From assembly GCA_963750995.1 (NCBI GenBank), contig CAVVST010000002.1, positions 992,001-1,056,000 of the forward strand: DNA of 64,000 bases. Reading direction: 5' to 3'. The notes under the pieces are model-generated. The model was not told the origin of the DNA, searched no databases, and saw only the letters and a program-made list of their open reading frames with translations. A program made the translations under genes and the position numbers. The DNA comes from CAVVST01 sp963750995 (GTDB lineage: Bacteria > Acidobacteriota > Vicinamibacteria > Vicinamibacterales > UBA2999). Shown piece by piece: positions 35,354-43,576 of this stretch. How positions within the stretch are numbered: position 1 is the first letter of the stretch; the number at the start of each line of letters is the position of its first letter.

Positions 35354-35896
35354 TCAGTTCAACTGGCGACCCGCGTAGCGCTCCTGGTGCGTTTCACCGT
35401 CGAGATCATCAGCATCCGCAGGCCTCTCTTCGATCAACTCCGCTGGATCGACCGTGTGGAAGGAGAGCATCCCCCACGGTTCTGATCCAACGAAGAGCCT
35501 GTGCCACGTCGAAGGCGGGATGCTGACCCAACGCTGTTCGAGGCTGGCGGGATCAGTACTCCCGAGCGGGTGCGAGCGCCAATCGGGTCCGTCTCGTAAC
35601 TCAAACGTTCCACTCCCGATGAGCGAGAACGACCGCTGGTGGCTGTTCGGGTGCCGTTCGGCACCTGTAGCCGCACCGGCGCGAAGGACGAAAATCCAGC
35701 AGGAGCGGATGCTCTCTGAAAGCCCATCGCCGAAGGCATCCCGCGAAACGACCTCCCATGCCATGAGCCCACCCGAGGTTTCCAGTTCCCGAGTCACGCG
35801 CCGGAGCGTTTCCGCGACAGTGGGCAACGCTAGTGATGTGTGAACCAACTCGTTCAACCCTGGAAGCAGCGGATCGGTCACCACTTTGGCACTCAT
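35354..35896 (-). CDS. Cupin-like hypothetical protein
   Basis: A 180-residue soluble protein. The middle (SCWIFVLRAGAATGAERHPN then SHQRSFSLIGSGTFELRDG and WVSIPPSTWHRLFVGSEPW) reads as a cupin fold with His ligands in ERHPNSH and WHRLF. The N-terminal 50 residues are helical. It lies 4 bases after the DUF1697 stop in the same direction, so the two are probably cotranscribed. Function unknown. Confidence 0.7.
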   Translation of the reverse strand: MSAKVVTDPLLPGLNELVHTSLALPTVAETLRRVTRELETSGGLMAWEVVSRDAFGDGLSESIRSCWIFVLRAGAATGAERHPNSHQRSFSLIGSGTFELRDGPDWRSHPLGSTDPASLEQRWVSIPPSTWHRLFVGSEPWGMLSFHTVDPAELIEERPADADDLDGETHQERYAGRQLN

Positions 35897-35899
35897 CGA

Positions 35900-36478
35900 T
35901 CAGATCTCTCGCTCACCCAGGACGCTGGCGATGGCGGTCATGGTGTTCCAGTTGCGGGTCGTGACCGGTACCCCAAAGAGCCGGTCCAACGTTCCAAGGT
36001 AGCCGATGGCCTTCATGTGGCGCCGGTACAGACCAAAGACAAACCGGTTGTCCGTTGCAAGTATTTTCACCAGCCACCGGCCGCTGGAGGGAAAGCGCAT
36101 AGGCATCGATGGCGCCGACCGGGGGCGGTGGGACAGGACGCTCACGAAGCGTACGACATCGGGTCGCAGGGGCTGGCCCGCGAAATGATTGTGAGACGTC
36201 AGCCTGACAATCTCGCGACCATGACAAATCATGATCTTCGTGTCAAAGGGAAGCCTGGATGCCAATTCGGCCCGGAGTTGGACCCGGGTCACTGGTTGCC
36301 GGATCACGAAGGTGCCTGCGGCGCTGACATTGACCGCATCGAGGTGCTTCAGTTGTTTGGTGAGCGTGGTAGGTCGAAAGGTCCTGTGACCACCGACATT
36401 AACCCCTCTCAGAAAAACCACGAGCGCCACGAGTGCCCTCCAGCGGGGTTCATCGGCCCTGCTCCGTGAGCAGGTCAC
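35900..36478 (-). CDS. DUF1697 family protein
   Basis: A 192-residue protein whose family signature is VVFLRGVNVGGHRTFRPTTL near the start, with LKHLDAVNVSAAGTFVI and the C-terminal TTRNWNTMTAIASVL. DUF1697 proteins are small cytoplasmic alpha/beta proteins without a known activity. The reading starts at GTG 36478, overlapping the preceding small ORF's stop as GTGA. A GTG closer to VVFLRG would give the usual family length, so the first 19 residues are doubtful. Confidence 0.82.
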   Translation of the reverse strand: MTCSRSRADEPRWRALVALVVFLRGVNVGGHRTFRPTTLTKQLKHLDAVNVSAAGTFVIRQPVTRVQLRAELASRLPFDTKIMICHGREIVRLTSHNHFAGQPLRPDVVRFVSVLSHRPRSAPSMPMRFPSSGRWLVKILATDNRFVFGLYRRHMKAIGYLGTLDRLFGVPVTTRNWNTMTAIASVLGEREI

Positions 36479-36618
36479 CTGCGGACGTCTTGAACGTGGT
36501 TCCGGCGCTTCACGTCGAAACCGGGAAGGTCCCAGTCAACTCGGCAGGTGCCGTCAAGCAAGTCTTCGAACGTGTACGTCCGATTGGTTCCGCTCATCGC
36601 CGCGCGCGTCAGCTTCAT
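36475..36618 (-). CDS. Small hypothetical ORF, 47 residues
   Basis: MKLTRAAMSGTNRTYTFEDL then LDGTCRVDWDLPGFDVKRRN. It is linked by four-base overlaps at both ends (ATGA with the deaminase stop, GTGA with the DUF1697 start), which is the only support for it being translated. The YTFEDLLDG stretch faintly recalls the tail of MazE-type antitoxins, but no DNA-binding part precedes it, so I do not assign that. Confidence 0.4.
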   Translation of the reverse strand: MKLTRAAMSGTNRTYTFEDLLDGTCRVDWDLPGFDVKRRNHVQDVRR

Positions 36619-37024
36619 GCCTCGACCCACCAGACGATCTCGGGCGCCGAGCCCCAGCGCGCCACCCAGTCGGCAGCGAGCACCGGGAACTTCGAACGAA
36701 CGCTGCCGATCTCGCCCGATGCCCGGCCGATCACCACTCGCCCGATCCGGGCCTCACGAATCGCGAACCCGCACAGCACGCACGGCTCCGCGGTCGGTAC
36801 AGCGTCGCCGCCGTCAGTGGCCCTGGGCCGAGCACGCGCAGTGACGCCTCGACCGCAAGAATCTCAGCGTGGGCAAACGGTCTGTCGCCCTTCGGCACGG
36901 CTTCGGCAGCCTCAGCGACCACGACACCCGCCAGAACGACCACGCACCCGACAGGCGTGTTGCCTGCTGCGGCCGCCATGCGTGCCAGTTCAGCGCAGCG
37001 ACGCATCCAGATGGAATCTGCCAT
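36615..37024 (-). CDS. Nucleoside/cytosine deaminase-like zinc enzyme, one frameshift
   Basis: About 136 residues from ATG 37024. The zinc-binding signature of the cytidine-deaminase fold is complete once a break near 36795 is allowed: HAE at residues 52-54 (FAHAEILAVEAS) and PCVLC further on (TAEPCVLCGFAIREARIGRV). The overall shape matches guanine deaminase/TadA-like enzymes. The ending PEIVWWVEA leads to TGA at 36615. It follows the methyltransferase gene by 11 bases. Likely deaminates a free base or nucleoside; which one is unknown. Confidence 0.8.
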
Positions 37025-37035
37025 GAGAGCGACCC

Positions 37036-37618
37036 TTAACCGCGTCGGCGTCGAAGCACACACCAAAGACCTTCACCTGCCCGGCTCGACGTGCCGGTCC
37101 ACTCGCCAGTGAGCCCGGCGACAAGATCGTCAACCGAAAGATAGATCGGCGTCTGCTCACCGCTGCTGTTGACCCACAACCAACGCACCTGCCGGTGACA
37201 GAATGCGTTCGACTTCGGCGGGAAACAGGAAGGCGTTGATCAGCACCACTGCCGCTGCCGATGAATCGCGGAGCGGGAGCCTGGCACCGTCGGCCTGTAC
37301 CCGAAGGGCGGGTACAGCGGGCGCCAGCCTGAGCATGGCCAGCGAGAGATCGATTGCCACGACCTGCCCGAAGCGTTCGGCCAGAAGGGTGGAGTAGGTA
37401 CCGATGCCGCTGCCAACCTCCACCGCAGGCCCGGCGGGCACGTCCATTGCCCCGAGCCCGCGCGACAACGCGTCGGTGACGACAGCCGTCCTGTGCATGG
37501 ACATGCGGGTGTGCCACTCACCCGCTATGCCGTCGAAGTAGTCCGCGACCTCGCTGCGCAACTCGTCGGTCCAGCCCGCCCGATCGAGCCCGGCCGCTCG
37601 CCGTGTCGCGATGCGCAT
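37036..37618 (-). CDS. SAM-dependent methyltransferase, one frameshift
   Basis: About 193 residues from ATG 37618 (MRIATRRAAGLDRAGW). SAM motif I is VEVGSGIGTYSTLLAERFG, followed by VVAIDLSLAMLRLAP and SSAAAVVLINAFLFPAEVE. After SPAGALV near 37175 the frame shifts to WVNSSGEQTPIYLSVDDLVA, ending at TAA 37036. The C-terminal LSVDDLVAGLTGEW is typical of small-molecule methyltransferases. First gene of the minus-strand chain that runs down to 34136. Confidence 0.8.
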
Positions 37619-37740
37619 CGGGTGCTCGGGACCACCCGCACCGGAGGATCGATGACCCTCGATCGCAATGGGAGGAAGGTGCTGAATCGCCAATTCCTTC
37701 ACGAGGACAAGAGTAGTCGAGCGAGCCCCGCGTTCAACAC

Positions 37741-37775
37741 AAGGGCGGACCTGAAGGTCCGCCTCTACGTTCGTG
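37741..37775. repeat. REP-like palindrome with CTACGT tail (family D)
   Basis: GGCGGACCTGAAGGTCCGCC is a near-perfect hairpin followed by TCTACGTTCG. It sits in the gap before the MHS transporter stop and its tail runs into the last codons of that gene. Same design as 18181, 40831, 45652, 54342, 54850 and 56727. Confidence 0.7.
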
Positions 37776-39135
37776 TCTTCGTAGTCGTCGTGGCCGTCGT
37801 GCTTCCGGCGGCCAGATGGCCACCATATCGTTCGGTCCAGAAGCTTCCCAGGAGCGCAATCATGCCGCACCCGATCATCAGCAGCGCCGGCGCGGTCACC
37901 GTATCCAGCTCGCGAATCATCGTCGTGGCCAGCAGCGGCGCCGTACCGCTGAAGATGGTGAAGCTGATATTGAAGACCAGCGCCACGCCGGTAAAGCGGA
38001 TGCGCGTGGGAAAGAGATCCGTCAGTAGATACGCGAATGATCCGTTCGTCAGACCGGCGGCGAGCCCCGCGAGCGTGAGCAGCATCGTCAGGTTTCCGGC
38101 GCGCGCTTCGAGAGCGGCGTAGAACGGGTACGCCAGCAACACGAGCAGCCCCACTCCGAGGCGAAGCAGAACACGGGGCGGGATGCGTTCGCCGAGCCAG
38201 CCGGTGAGCAGGATGCCGAGAGCGGAAGCGAGGACGCCGACCGTCTGAGAGTACACGCCCTGGCGGGGATCGTAGTGGAGGACCCCCGCAAGATGCGCCG
38301 GCAGGTGCGAAAAGAACAGGCCGTTGAAACACGCCGTGCCAGCGAGCACGGCGCAGCCCACCATGACGGCCGCCGCGCGGCTGCGCAACACGTCCTTGAG
38401 CGGCTGGCGCGAGGCGAGGCTTCGCATCCGTGCGAACTCCGGCGACTCTTCGAGCGAACGCCGCAGGACGAAGCTCAGGCCGCCTCCGAGGCCGCCGATG
38501 ATGAACGCGAGGCGCCATCCGAGGACGGGCACGTATTCGGCTGGGAGCAGCGTCCGAAGCAGCAGGCTGACACCGGTGGCCGCGGCCACGCCGAGGGTCA
38601 CGCAGGCGAATACCAGGCCGCACACGAACGGCGCCTTTCTCGGCGCGGTCTCGACGACGTAGGTGAGCGCACCCGGCAGCTCGCCACCGAGGCAGAAACC
38701 CTGCACCAGGCGCAACAGCACCATCAGCGCGCTGGCCGCAACGCCCCACTGGGCATGCGTCGGAACGAGTCCCATACCCAGCGTGGCGCCCGACATCACG
38801 AAAAGCGACCACAGGAACACACGCCGCCGGCCATGACGATCCCCGTAGTGACTGAGGACGATACCGCCGAAGGGGCGGACCAGGTAGCCGGCGGCAAAGG
38901 CCGCGAACGACGCCATCAACGAGACGAGCACCGAGCTGCTCGGAAAAATTGCATCGGCGATGTCCCGAGCGAAGATGCCGAACATGACGAAGTCGTAGAA
39001 TTCGACCGTGCCGCCGAGGCTGGCGAGCAGAACGATGCGCCAGCCGGCGGCTGTCATGCCGCCGGCGTAGCCGGAGGGAGGACGACTCGAGGTTTTTTCC
39101 GAAGAGCCTCGTGTCTGCACTGTTTCTGAGGACAT
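37765..39135 (-). CDS. MFS transporter, metabolite:H+ symporter (MHS) type
   Basis: A 456-residue transporter with twelve helices. MHS features are GGTVEFYDFVMFGIFARDIA in helix 1, the loop SHYGDRHGRRRVF, GFCLGGELPGALTYVVETAP and a second motif at LTDLFPTRIRFTGVALVFN. Members carry organic acids, proline or betaine with protons. The gene is divergent from the aldolase lipoprotein; the 60-base gap between starts must hold both promoters. The C-terminal tail TTATTTTKTRT is low complexity and runs into a family D palindrome. Confidence 0.87.
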   Translation of the reverse strand: MSSETVQTRGSSEKTSSRPPSGYAGGMTAAGWRIVLLASLGGTVEFYDFVMFGIFARDIADAIFPSSSVLVSLMASFAAFAAGYLVRPFGGIVLSHYGDRHGRRRVFLWSLFVMSGATLGMGLVPTHAQWGVAASALMVLLRLVQGFCLGGELPGALTYVVETAPRKAPFVCGLVFACVTLGVAAATGVSLLLRTLLPAEYVPVLGWRLAFIIGGLGGGLSFVLRRSLEESPEFARMRSLASRQPLKDVLRSRAAAVMVGCAVLAGTACFNGLFFSHLPAHLAGVLHYDPRQGVYSQTVGVLASALGILLTGWLGERIPPRVLLRLGVGLLVLLAYPFYAALEARAGNLTMLLTLAGLAAGLTNGSFAYLLTDLFPTRIRFTGVALVFNISFTIFSGTAPLLATTMIRELDTVTAPALLMIGCGMIALLGSFWTERYGGHLAAGSTTATTTTKTRT

Positions 39136-39194
39136 TTCTATATACTTGGCGGGCTCTCGGTCACCTTTTTTTCAACCTACTGGAAGATGAATAT

Positions 39195-40808
39195 ATGACA
39201 CGCGCGATGCTGGCTTGGCGTTCGATGATGGTTTTTCTTGTAACACTGCTGCTGGTGAGCTGCTCGTCTCAACCACCGGCGGCCGGCACGGAACCAGGAG
39301 GAGAACAGGCGGCGGCGCCACAACAGGCGGCACCCCTTCGCGAACAGGCTCTCCTCGAAGACCTCGTTCTGGCGAACCGGATTCTCACACGCGAGGTGGG
39401 CATCCTCGACGTCCAGGCGCACGTGAGCGCGCGCAGCAAGACGAATCCGGACCATTGGTACATGGCGCGCTTTGTCGCCCCGGGTGGTGCAAGCCTGAGC
39501 GACATGGTCGAGTACGACCTCGAGAGCACCCCGGTCGACGGCCCTCGCAATGACAATGCGCGCGAAACCTTCCTGCATGGCCAGGCCTTCAAGGCCAGGC
39601 CGGATGTGATGGCGGTCCTCCACGCGCATACGCCGGAATTCGTCGCCTTTGGCATGAGCTCGGTGCCGCTCTACTGGGGTCCGAACAGGCAGGTTCCGGT
39701 CTGGGATATCCGGCCCGTGAACAACGGCCGCAGCGGCATCGTTAGCAGCAACGCCCTTGGCCAGTCGATGGCGGAGAAAATGGGCAGCAGCGAAGCGGTG
39801 CTGCTCTGGGGGCACGGCATCACGCTCACGGCCAAGTCACTGCCGGAGGTCATCCATCGCGCCGTCACACTGCGCGACAATGCCCGCTTGCAGATGGCGT
39901 CGGTCTCAATGGGCAATCCGGCACAGCCGGAAGCCATCGTCGATGACGCAGCGGCGGATCAGAAGGCGTGGGATCATTACCGGCGCTTGGATCTTCTGGC
40001 AGAAAACGGCACGGTTCCGGTGAACCCGGCGCCAATGCCGGCCAAACCCAGCGATCCCGTCGGCGCCGCACGGCACGACCTGGTGCTCGCAAACCGCATC
40101 CTCGCCAACGAGTCCGTCGGGATTCTCGACACGTCGGGCCATGTCAGCCTGCGCCATCCGAGCAACCCGAACAGCTACTTCGTCGCCACCGCGGCACCGG
40201 GCAGCGTGACCGACAAGGACATCATCGAGCGCGATGTCACCAAGCCGGGTTCCGACTCGATGGGATTTTCGATCGACGACGAGATCTACAAGGCGAATCC
40301 GAACGTGATGGCGGTCGTGTACGCGCGGACGCCGGAGATTACCGCGCTCACGCAGGGCGTGCAGCTGCGGCCGATCGTGAACGGAGCCGGCTTTATCGGG
40401 GACGGGCTTCCGGTCTTCAAAATCTCGACGCTGGATACGAACCAGCCACTGCTGTCGAACCCGGCGTTCGGCAAAGGGGTGGCGGCGGCGCTCGGCTCGA
40501 AGCAGGCCGTGCTGCTGTCGGGACACGGCTTCGTCATGACGGGCAGATCCATTTACAACGTCGTCGGCACCTCGTATCAGCTGCGTCAGAACGCCAGGAT
40601 CCAGCAGCAGGCCATGGCACTGCGCGGAAAGGTGACCTACCTCGTCGATATGCCGTTCGGTCCCGCACCTCAGGGTGAAGGAGGCGCCAACGCCGGCGCC
40701 GGTCCACAGGGCGGTGGTGGCGGGCGCGGCGGCGGCGGCGGACAACAGCTCGGACCGCCGGAAGGTCGCGACTGGGTCTACTGGGCGCAGACGATTCCGG
40801 TCCGGTAA
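39195..40808 (+). CDS. Lipoprotein with two class II aldolase domains, second degenerate
   Basis: A 537-residue protein from ATG 39195. The signal has a lipobox (MMVFLVTLLLVSCSS). It carries two class II aldolase/adducin repeats, about residues 50-250 and 285-480. Repeat 1 keeps the zinc His pair (MAVLHAHTPEFVAFG) and the third His (VLLWGHGITLT). Repeat 2 has lost the pair (MAVVYARTPEITALT) but keeps VLLSGHGFVMT. A Gly-rich tract precedes the C-terminus. These enzymes normally work in the cytoplasm as sugar-phosphate aldolases or epimerases, so a membrane-anchored outer copy is unusual. The longer start at 39111 would bury the signal. Confidence 0.85.
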   Translation: MTRAMLAWRSMMVFLVTLLLVSCSSQPPAAGTEPGGEQAAAPQQAAPLREQALLEDLVLANRILTREVGILDVQAHVSARSKTNPDHWYMARFVAPGGASLSDMVEYDLESTPVDGPRNDNARETFLHGQAFKARPDVMAVLHAHTPEFVAFGMSSVPLYWGPNRQVPVWDIRPVNNGRSGIVSSNALGQSMAEKMGSSEAVLLWGHGITLTAKSLPEVIHRAVTLRDNARLQMASVSMGNPAQPEAIVDDAAADQKAWDHYRRLDLLAENGTVPVNPAPMPAKPSDPVGAARHDLVLANRILANESVGILDTSGHVSLRHPSNPNSYFVATAAPGSVTDKDIIERDVTKPGSDSMGFSIDDEIYKANPNVMAVVYARTPEITALTQGVQLRPIVNGAGFIGDGLPVFKISTLDTNQPLLSNPAFGKGVAAALGSKQAVLLSGHGFVMTGRSIYNVVGTSYQLRQNARIQQQAMALRGKVTYLVDMPFGPAPQGEGGANAGAGPQGGGGGRGGGGGQQLGPPEGRDWVYWAQTIPVR

Positions 40809-40825
40809 TACGGCGCGTAGACGAA

Positions 40826-40856
40826 AGAGGCGGATCTGGAAGGTCCGCCTCTACCA
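40826..40856. repeat. REP-like palindrome (family D), terminator-like
   Basis: GAGGCGGATCTGGAAGGTCCGCCTC forms a 10-bp stem with one mismatch, followed by TACCATCAT. It lies 17 bases after the aldolase stop and just before the convergent RidA stop, so it may also act as a bidirectional terminator. Confidence 0.6.
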
Positions 40857-40871
40857 TCATTCCAGTTCCGG

Positions 40872-41324
40872 CTACGGCAGAACAGCTATGGCTTCGATCT
40901 CGACTTTGTAGGCGGGATCGGCGAGCTGCTGAATCTGGACCAGCGTGTTGGCCGGCGGACTCGCGCCGACGTACTTTGCGCGCAACGCAGCAACCTCCGG
41001 CGAACGAAACTCGGAGATGCTCGTCACAAAGGTGGTCGTCTTGGCCACATGGCTGAAGTCGGCACCGTGTGACTTCAGGGCCGCCGCGAGGTTCGCGAAG
41101 ACCTGTTCGGTTTGCTCTTTCATGCCGGGTCCGACGACCTTTCCCCCGGCATCAATGCCCACCTGCCCGGCGATGAACAGAATCTTCCCGGACTTCACGA
41201 CGTGCGTGTACGTCCCTGGCTGCGGGCTCGACAGCCCGCGGGGATTGCTCTTCTCCAGTATCTGGGCCGCTGCGGCCACAGCCGCCAGCGAGAGCAGCGA
41301 TGCAACGGTGATGAAGCTTGTCAT
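40872..41324 (-). CDS. RidA family protein with signal peptide
   Basis: A 150-residue RidA-like protein that starts at ATG 41324 with a signal peptide (SFITVASLLSLAAVAAAAQ). The barrel shows GKILFIAGQVGIDAGGK, ADFSHVAKTTTFVTSISEFR and PANTLVQIQQLADPAYKVEI. The arginine found in active imine deaminases (PARTxV) is replaced by Asn in PANTLVQ, so deaminase activity is doubtful. It is divergent from the DinB-like gene. It shares export and active-site loss with the copy at 28958 but is only distantly similar. Confidence 0.87.
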   Translation of the reverse strand: MTSFITVASLLSLAAVAAAAQILEKSNPRGLSSPQPGTYTHVVKSGKILFIAGQVGIDAGGKVVGPGMKEQTEQVFANLAAALKSHGADFSHVAKTTTFVTSISEFRSPEVAALRAKYVGASPPANTLVQIQQLADPAYKVEIEAIAVLP

Positions 41325-41375
41325 GAGCGGTCTTTTACCACACCTGCACAATCCAGCCGTAATATACGAGCCGTC

Positions 41376-41883
41376 ATGCATACAGCTGGACACGAGCCCC
41401 GTGCTCACGCAGCTCTTCTCCGAACTCGTCGAGGGCACGAGCCCGGCCGGTGGTTTCGTGCTCAATACTGCCGACGTGGGGCTGCTCCGGTCGCTCGACA
41501 AGATATCGCCCGAGGACGCTTCGCGGTCGGTCAACGCCGGCGCAACGATTGCCGCGCATGCGCAGCACGTACGCTACGGCCTGTCATTGATGAATCGATG
41601 GGCGAGCGAAGGAGGCAATCCGTTTGCCGATGCCAACTGGGAGGCGGCGTGGGCTGTGTCGTCAGTTGACGATCCCGCCTGGCAGGAGATCCGGCAAGGG
41701 CTTCGCGAGGAAGCCCGTCGCTGGTTGACGGTACTCAGCTCGCCTCGCGAGGTCAGTGAGGTGGAGCTCACCGGCATGATCGCCAGCATCGCGCACCTCG
41801 CCTATCACCTCGGAGCGACCCGGCAGATCAACAAGGAATTGCGCGGACCCAAAGAGGGAACGTTCTCGCCTGACCGGTCCTAG
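41376..41883 (+). CDS. DinB-like four-helix protein (start uncertain)
   Basis: The long frame reads DTSPVLTQLFSELVEGTSPA, then INKELRGP near the end after LTGMIASIAHLAYHLGATRQ. The HxxxH-like pair at about AAHAQHVRYGL and SIAHLAYHLGA is typical of DinB/YfiT metal-binding four-helix bundles. The proposed ATG 41376 (MHTAG) lies one frame off, so either a base is wrong near 41390 or translation starts elsewhere. Its stop overlaps the convergent FG-GAP gene by four bases. Function unknown; the family includes thiol transferases. Confidence 0.65.
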
Positions 41884-43499
41884 CGAGACGCCTCCAGCAC
41901 GTACACCGCGCCTGACTCCGGCATGGAGTTGTCGTTCTGGTTGCCGTTGATGCCGGCGCCTCCCCCGCCTTCCATGCGAGCGCCGACGATCAGCCTTCGA
42001 CCGTCGCCGCTCACCGCGATGGAGGTTCCGAATTCGTCGAACTCGTCGGCATTTTCGGCCTTGATGTAGGCCTGCTGGCTCCACGTCGTGCCGGAGCGTG
42101 TGAAGAGGTAGGCAGCGCCGCTCTCGGTCGCCGAGTCGTCCTCCTGATCGCCGTCGATGCCGCGCGCGCGGCTATCCTCCATCGGCGCGCCCACGAGCAC
42201 CGTGTTGCCGTCCGCACTCACGGCGAGGTTGACGGCAAACCAGTCCTGCAAATTCGGATTGGACGCCTTGAGGAACGCCTGTTCCATCCAGGTATCGCCG
42301 CTGCGCACCCAGACATACGCGGCACCCGCCGAACCGGCCGACGCGTCCTCGGGCTTGTCCATGTCGCACCCCTCGGGGTTGACGCCGCCGACGAGGCACG
42401 CCTCGTCCCCGGCTCCTGCGACGATCGTGCTGCCGTCGCCGCTGATGGCCAGCGAGAAACCCAGCGCGTCATTTCCCTCGGAGCGGGAGCCCTTCAGGTA
42501 CGCATCCTGCCGCCAGTTCGTGCCCGTCCGGCCGAAGACATAGATCGCGCCGGACCCGTTCACCCCGTTCCCCTGATCCACGTTGACACCGCGGCCGGGC
42601 CCATCCTCGTCGTAGCCGGCCACGACCAGGGTGCTGCCGTCATTGCTCAGGCTCACGTCGTAGCCGAACAGGTCGCCCGCCTCGGTGTTGGATCCCTTGA
42701 GATAGGCCTGCTGGGCCCAGGTGTTCCCGCCGCGCGAGAACACGTAGACGGCGCCGGCCGACTGGGCCGAGTCGTCGGCCTGGTTGCCGTTGATGCCGGT
42801 CGCGGCGCTGTCTTCGGTGGTCGCGCCGACAGCCATCGTGTTGCCGTCGCCACTCAAGGCGACCGAGGAGCCGAACTGGTCGCCGTCTGCATCGCGGCGT
42901 CCGGTGTTCGAGGCCTTGACGTAGGCCTGCTGCGACCAGGAGTCCCCCGCGCGCGTGAACACGTAGACCGCACCGGCCTGAGGCAGCGAATCGTCGTTCT
43001 GGTCGCCGTTGATGCCCGTGGCGACGCTGCGCTCCCACGGGGCGGCGACAGCCATCGTGTTGCCGTCGGCACTCAGCGCAACGCTCATGCCGAAGAGATC
43101 GCTCTGCCCGGCATTGGAGGCCTTGACGTATGCCTGCTGCACCCATGCCTCGCCGCGCCGGACGTAGACGTACACGGCACCGGCGTTGTACAGCGAGTTG
43201 TCGGCAGCGTTCCCGTTGATTCCCAGCGCGGCGCTGCTCTCGTGCGGCGCGCCGACCGCGACGGTGGTGCCATCGGCGCTGATGCCGACCGCGCTGCCGA
43301 TGTGCCCCGGAAGCGACCCGCCGCAGGCGAAGTGATCGCCCATATCAGGGTTGGAGGCCTTCAGATAGGCCATCTGCCGCACCTGCACGAGCGACGATGT
43401 GGACGGCGACTCTGCGCGGCCGCAGGCCGCTACGGCGGCGGAGAACGCGACCCATCCCAAGAACACAACCGGACGTTTTCCGATCATGACCACCCTCAA
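41880..43499 (-). CDS. FG-GAP repeat lipoprotein, seven-bladed propeller
   Basis: A 539-residue protein with a lipoprotein-like signal (VFLGWVAFSAAVAACGRAES). The rest is seven repeats of about 65-70 residues, each starting with a Y(L/V/I)KASN-like strand, followed by FG, a (V/L)S.DG(N/S)T strand and (S/N)GA(V/I)YV(F/Y). Every blade carries a variable loop rich in Asp and Asn (GINGNQ, DDS) that could bind Ca2+. Seven blades make a closed integrin-alpha-like propeller. It probably displays a binding surface on the cell envelope. Internal repeats are also visible at DNA level. Confidence 0.85.
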   Translation of the reverse strand: MRVVMIGKRPVVFLGWVAFSAAVAACGRAESPSTSSLVQVRQMAYLKASNPDMGDHFACGGSLPGHIGSAVGISADGTTVAVGAPHESSAALGINGNAADNSLYNAGAVYVYVRRGEAWVQQAYVKASNAGQSDLFGMSVALSADGNTMAVAAPWERSVATGINGDQNDDSLPQAGAVYVFTRAGDSWSQQAYVKASNTGRRDADGDQFGSSVALSGDGNTMAVGATTEDSAATGINGNQADDSAQSAGAVYVFSRGGNTWAQQAYLKGSNTEAGDLFGYDVSLSNDGSTLVVAGYDEDGPGRGVNVDQGNGVNGSGAIYVFGRTGTNWRQDAYLKGSRSEGNDALGFSLAISGDGSTIVAGAGDEACLVGGVNPEGCDMDKPEDASAGSAGAAYVWVRSGDTWMEQAFLKASNPNLQDWFAVNLAVSADGNTVLVGAPMEDSRARGIDGDQEDDSATESGAAYLFTRSGTTWSQQAYIKAENADEFDEFGTSIAVSGDGRRLIVGARMEGGGGAGINGNQNDNSMPESGAVYVLEASR

Positions 43500-43576
43500 C
43501 GCAAGAAATGCAATGTGATGCGGGGCGAGCGTATAACGAAAAGGGCACGGAAGACACTCCCGTGCCGCGTGCAGTT

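Noticed and set aside
36475..36618. MazE-type antitoxin
   Set aside because: Only a short tail-like resemblance, no DNA-binding domain and no toxin gene nearby.
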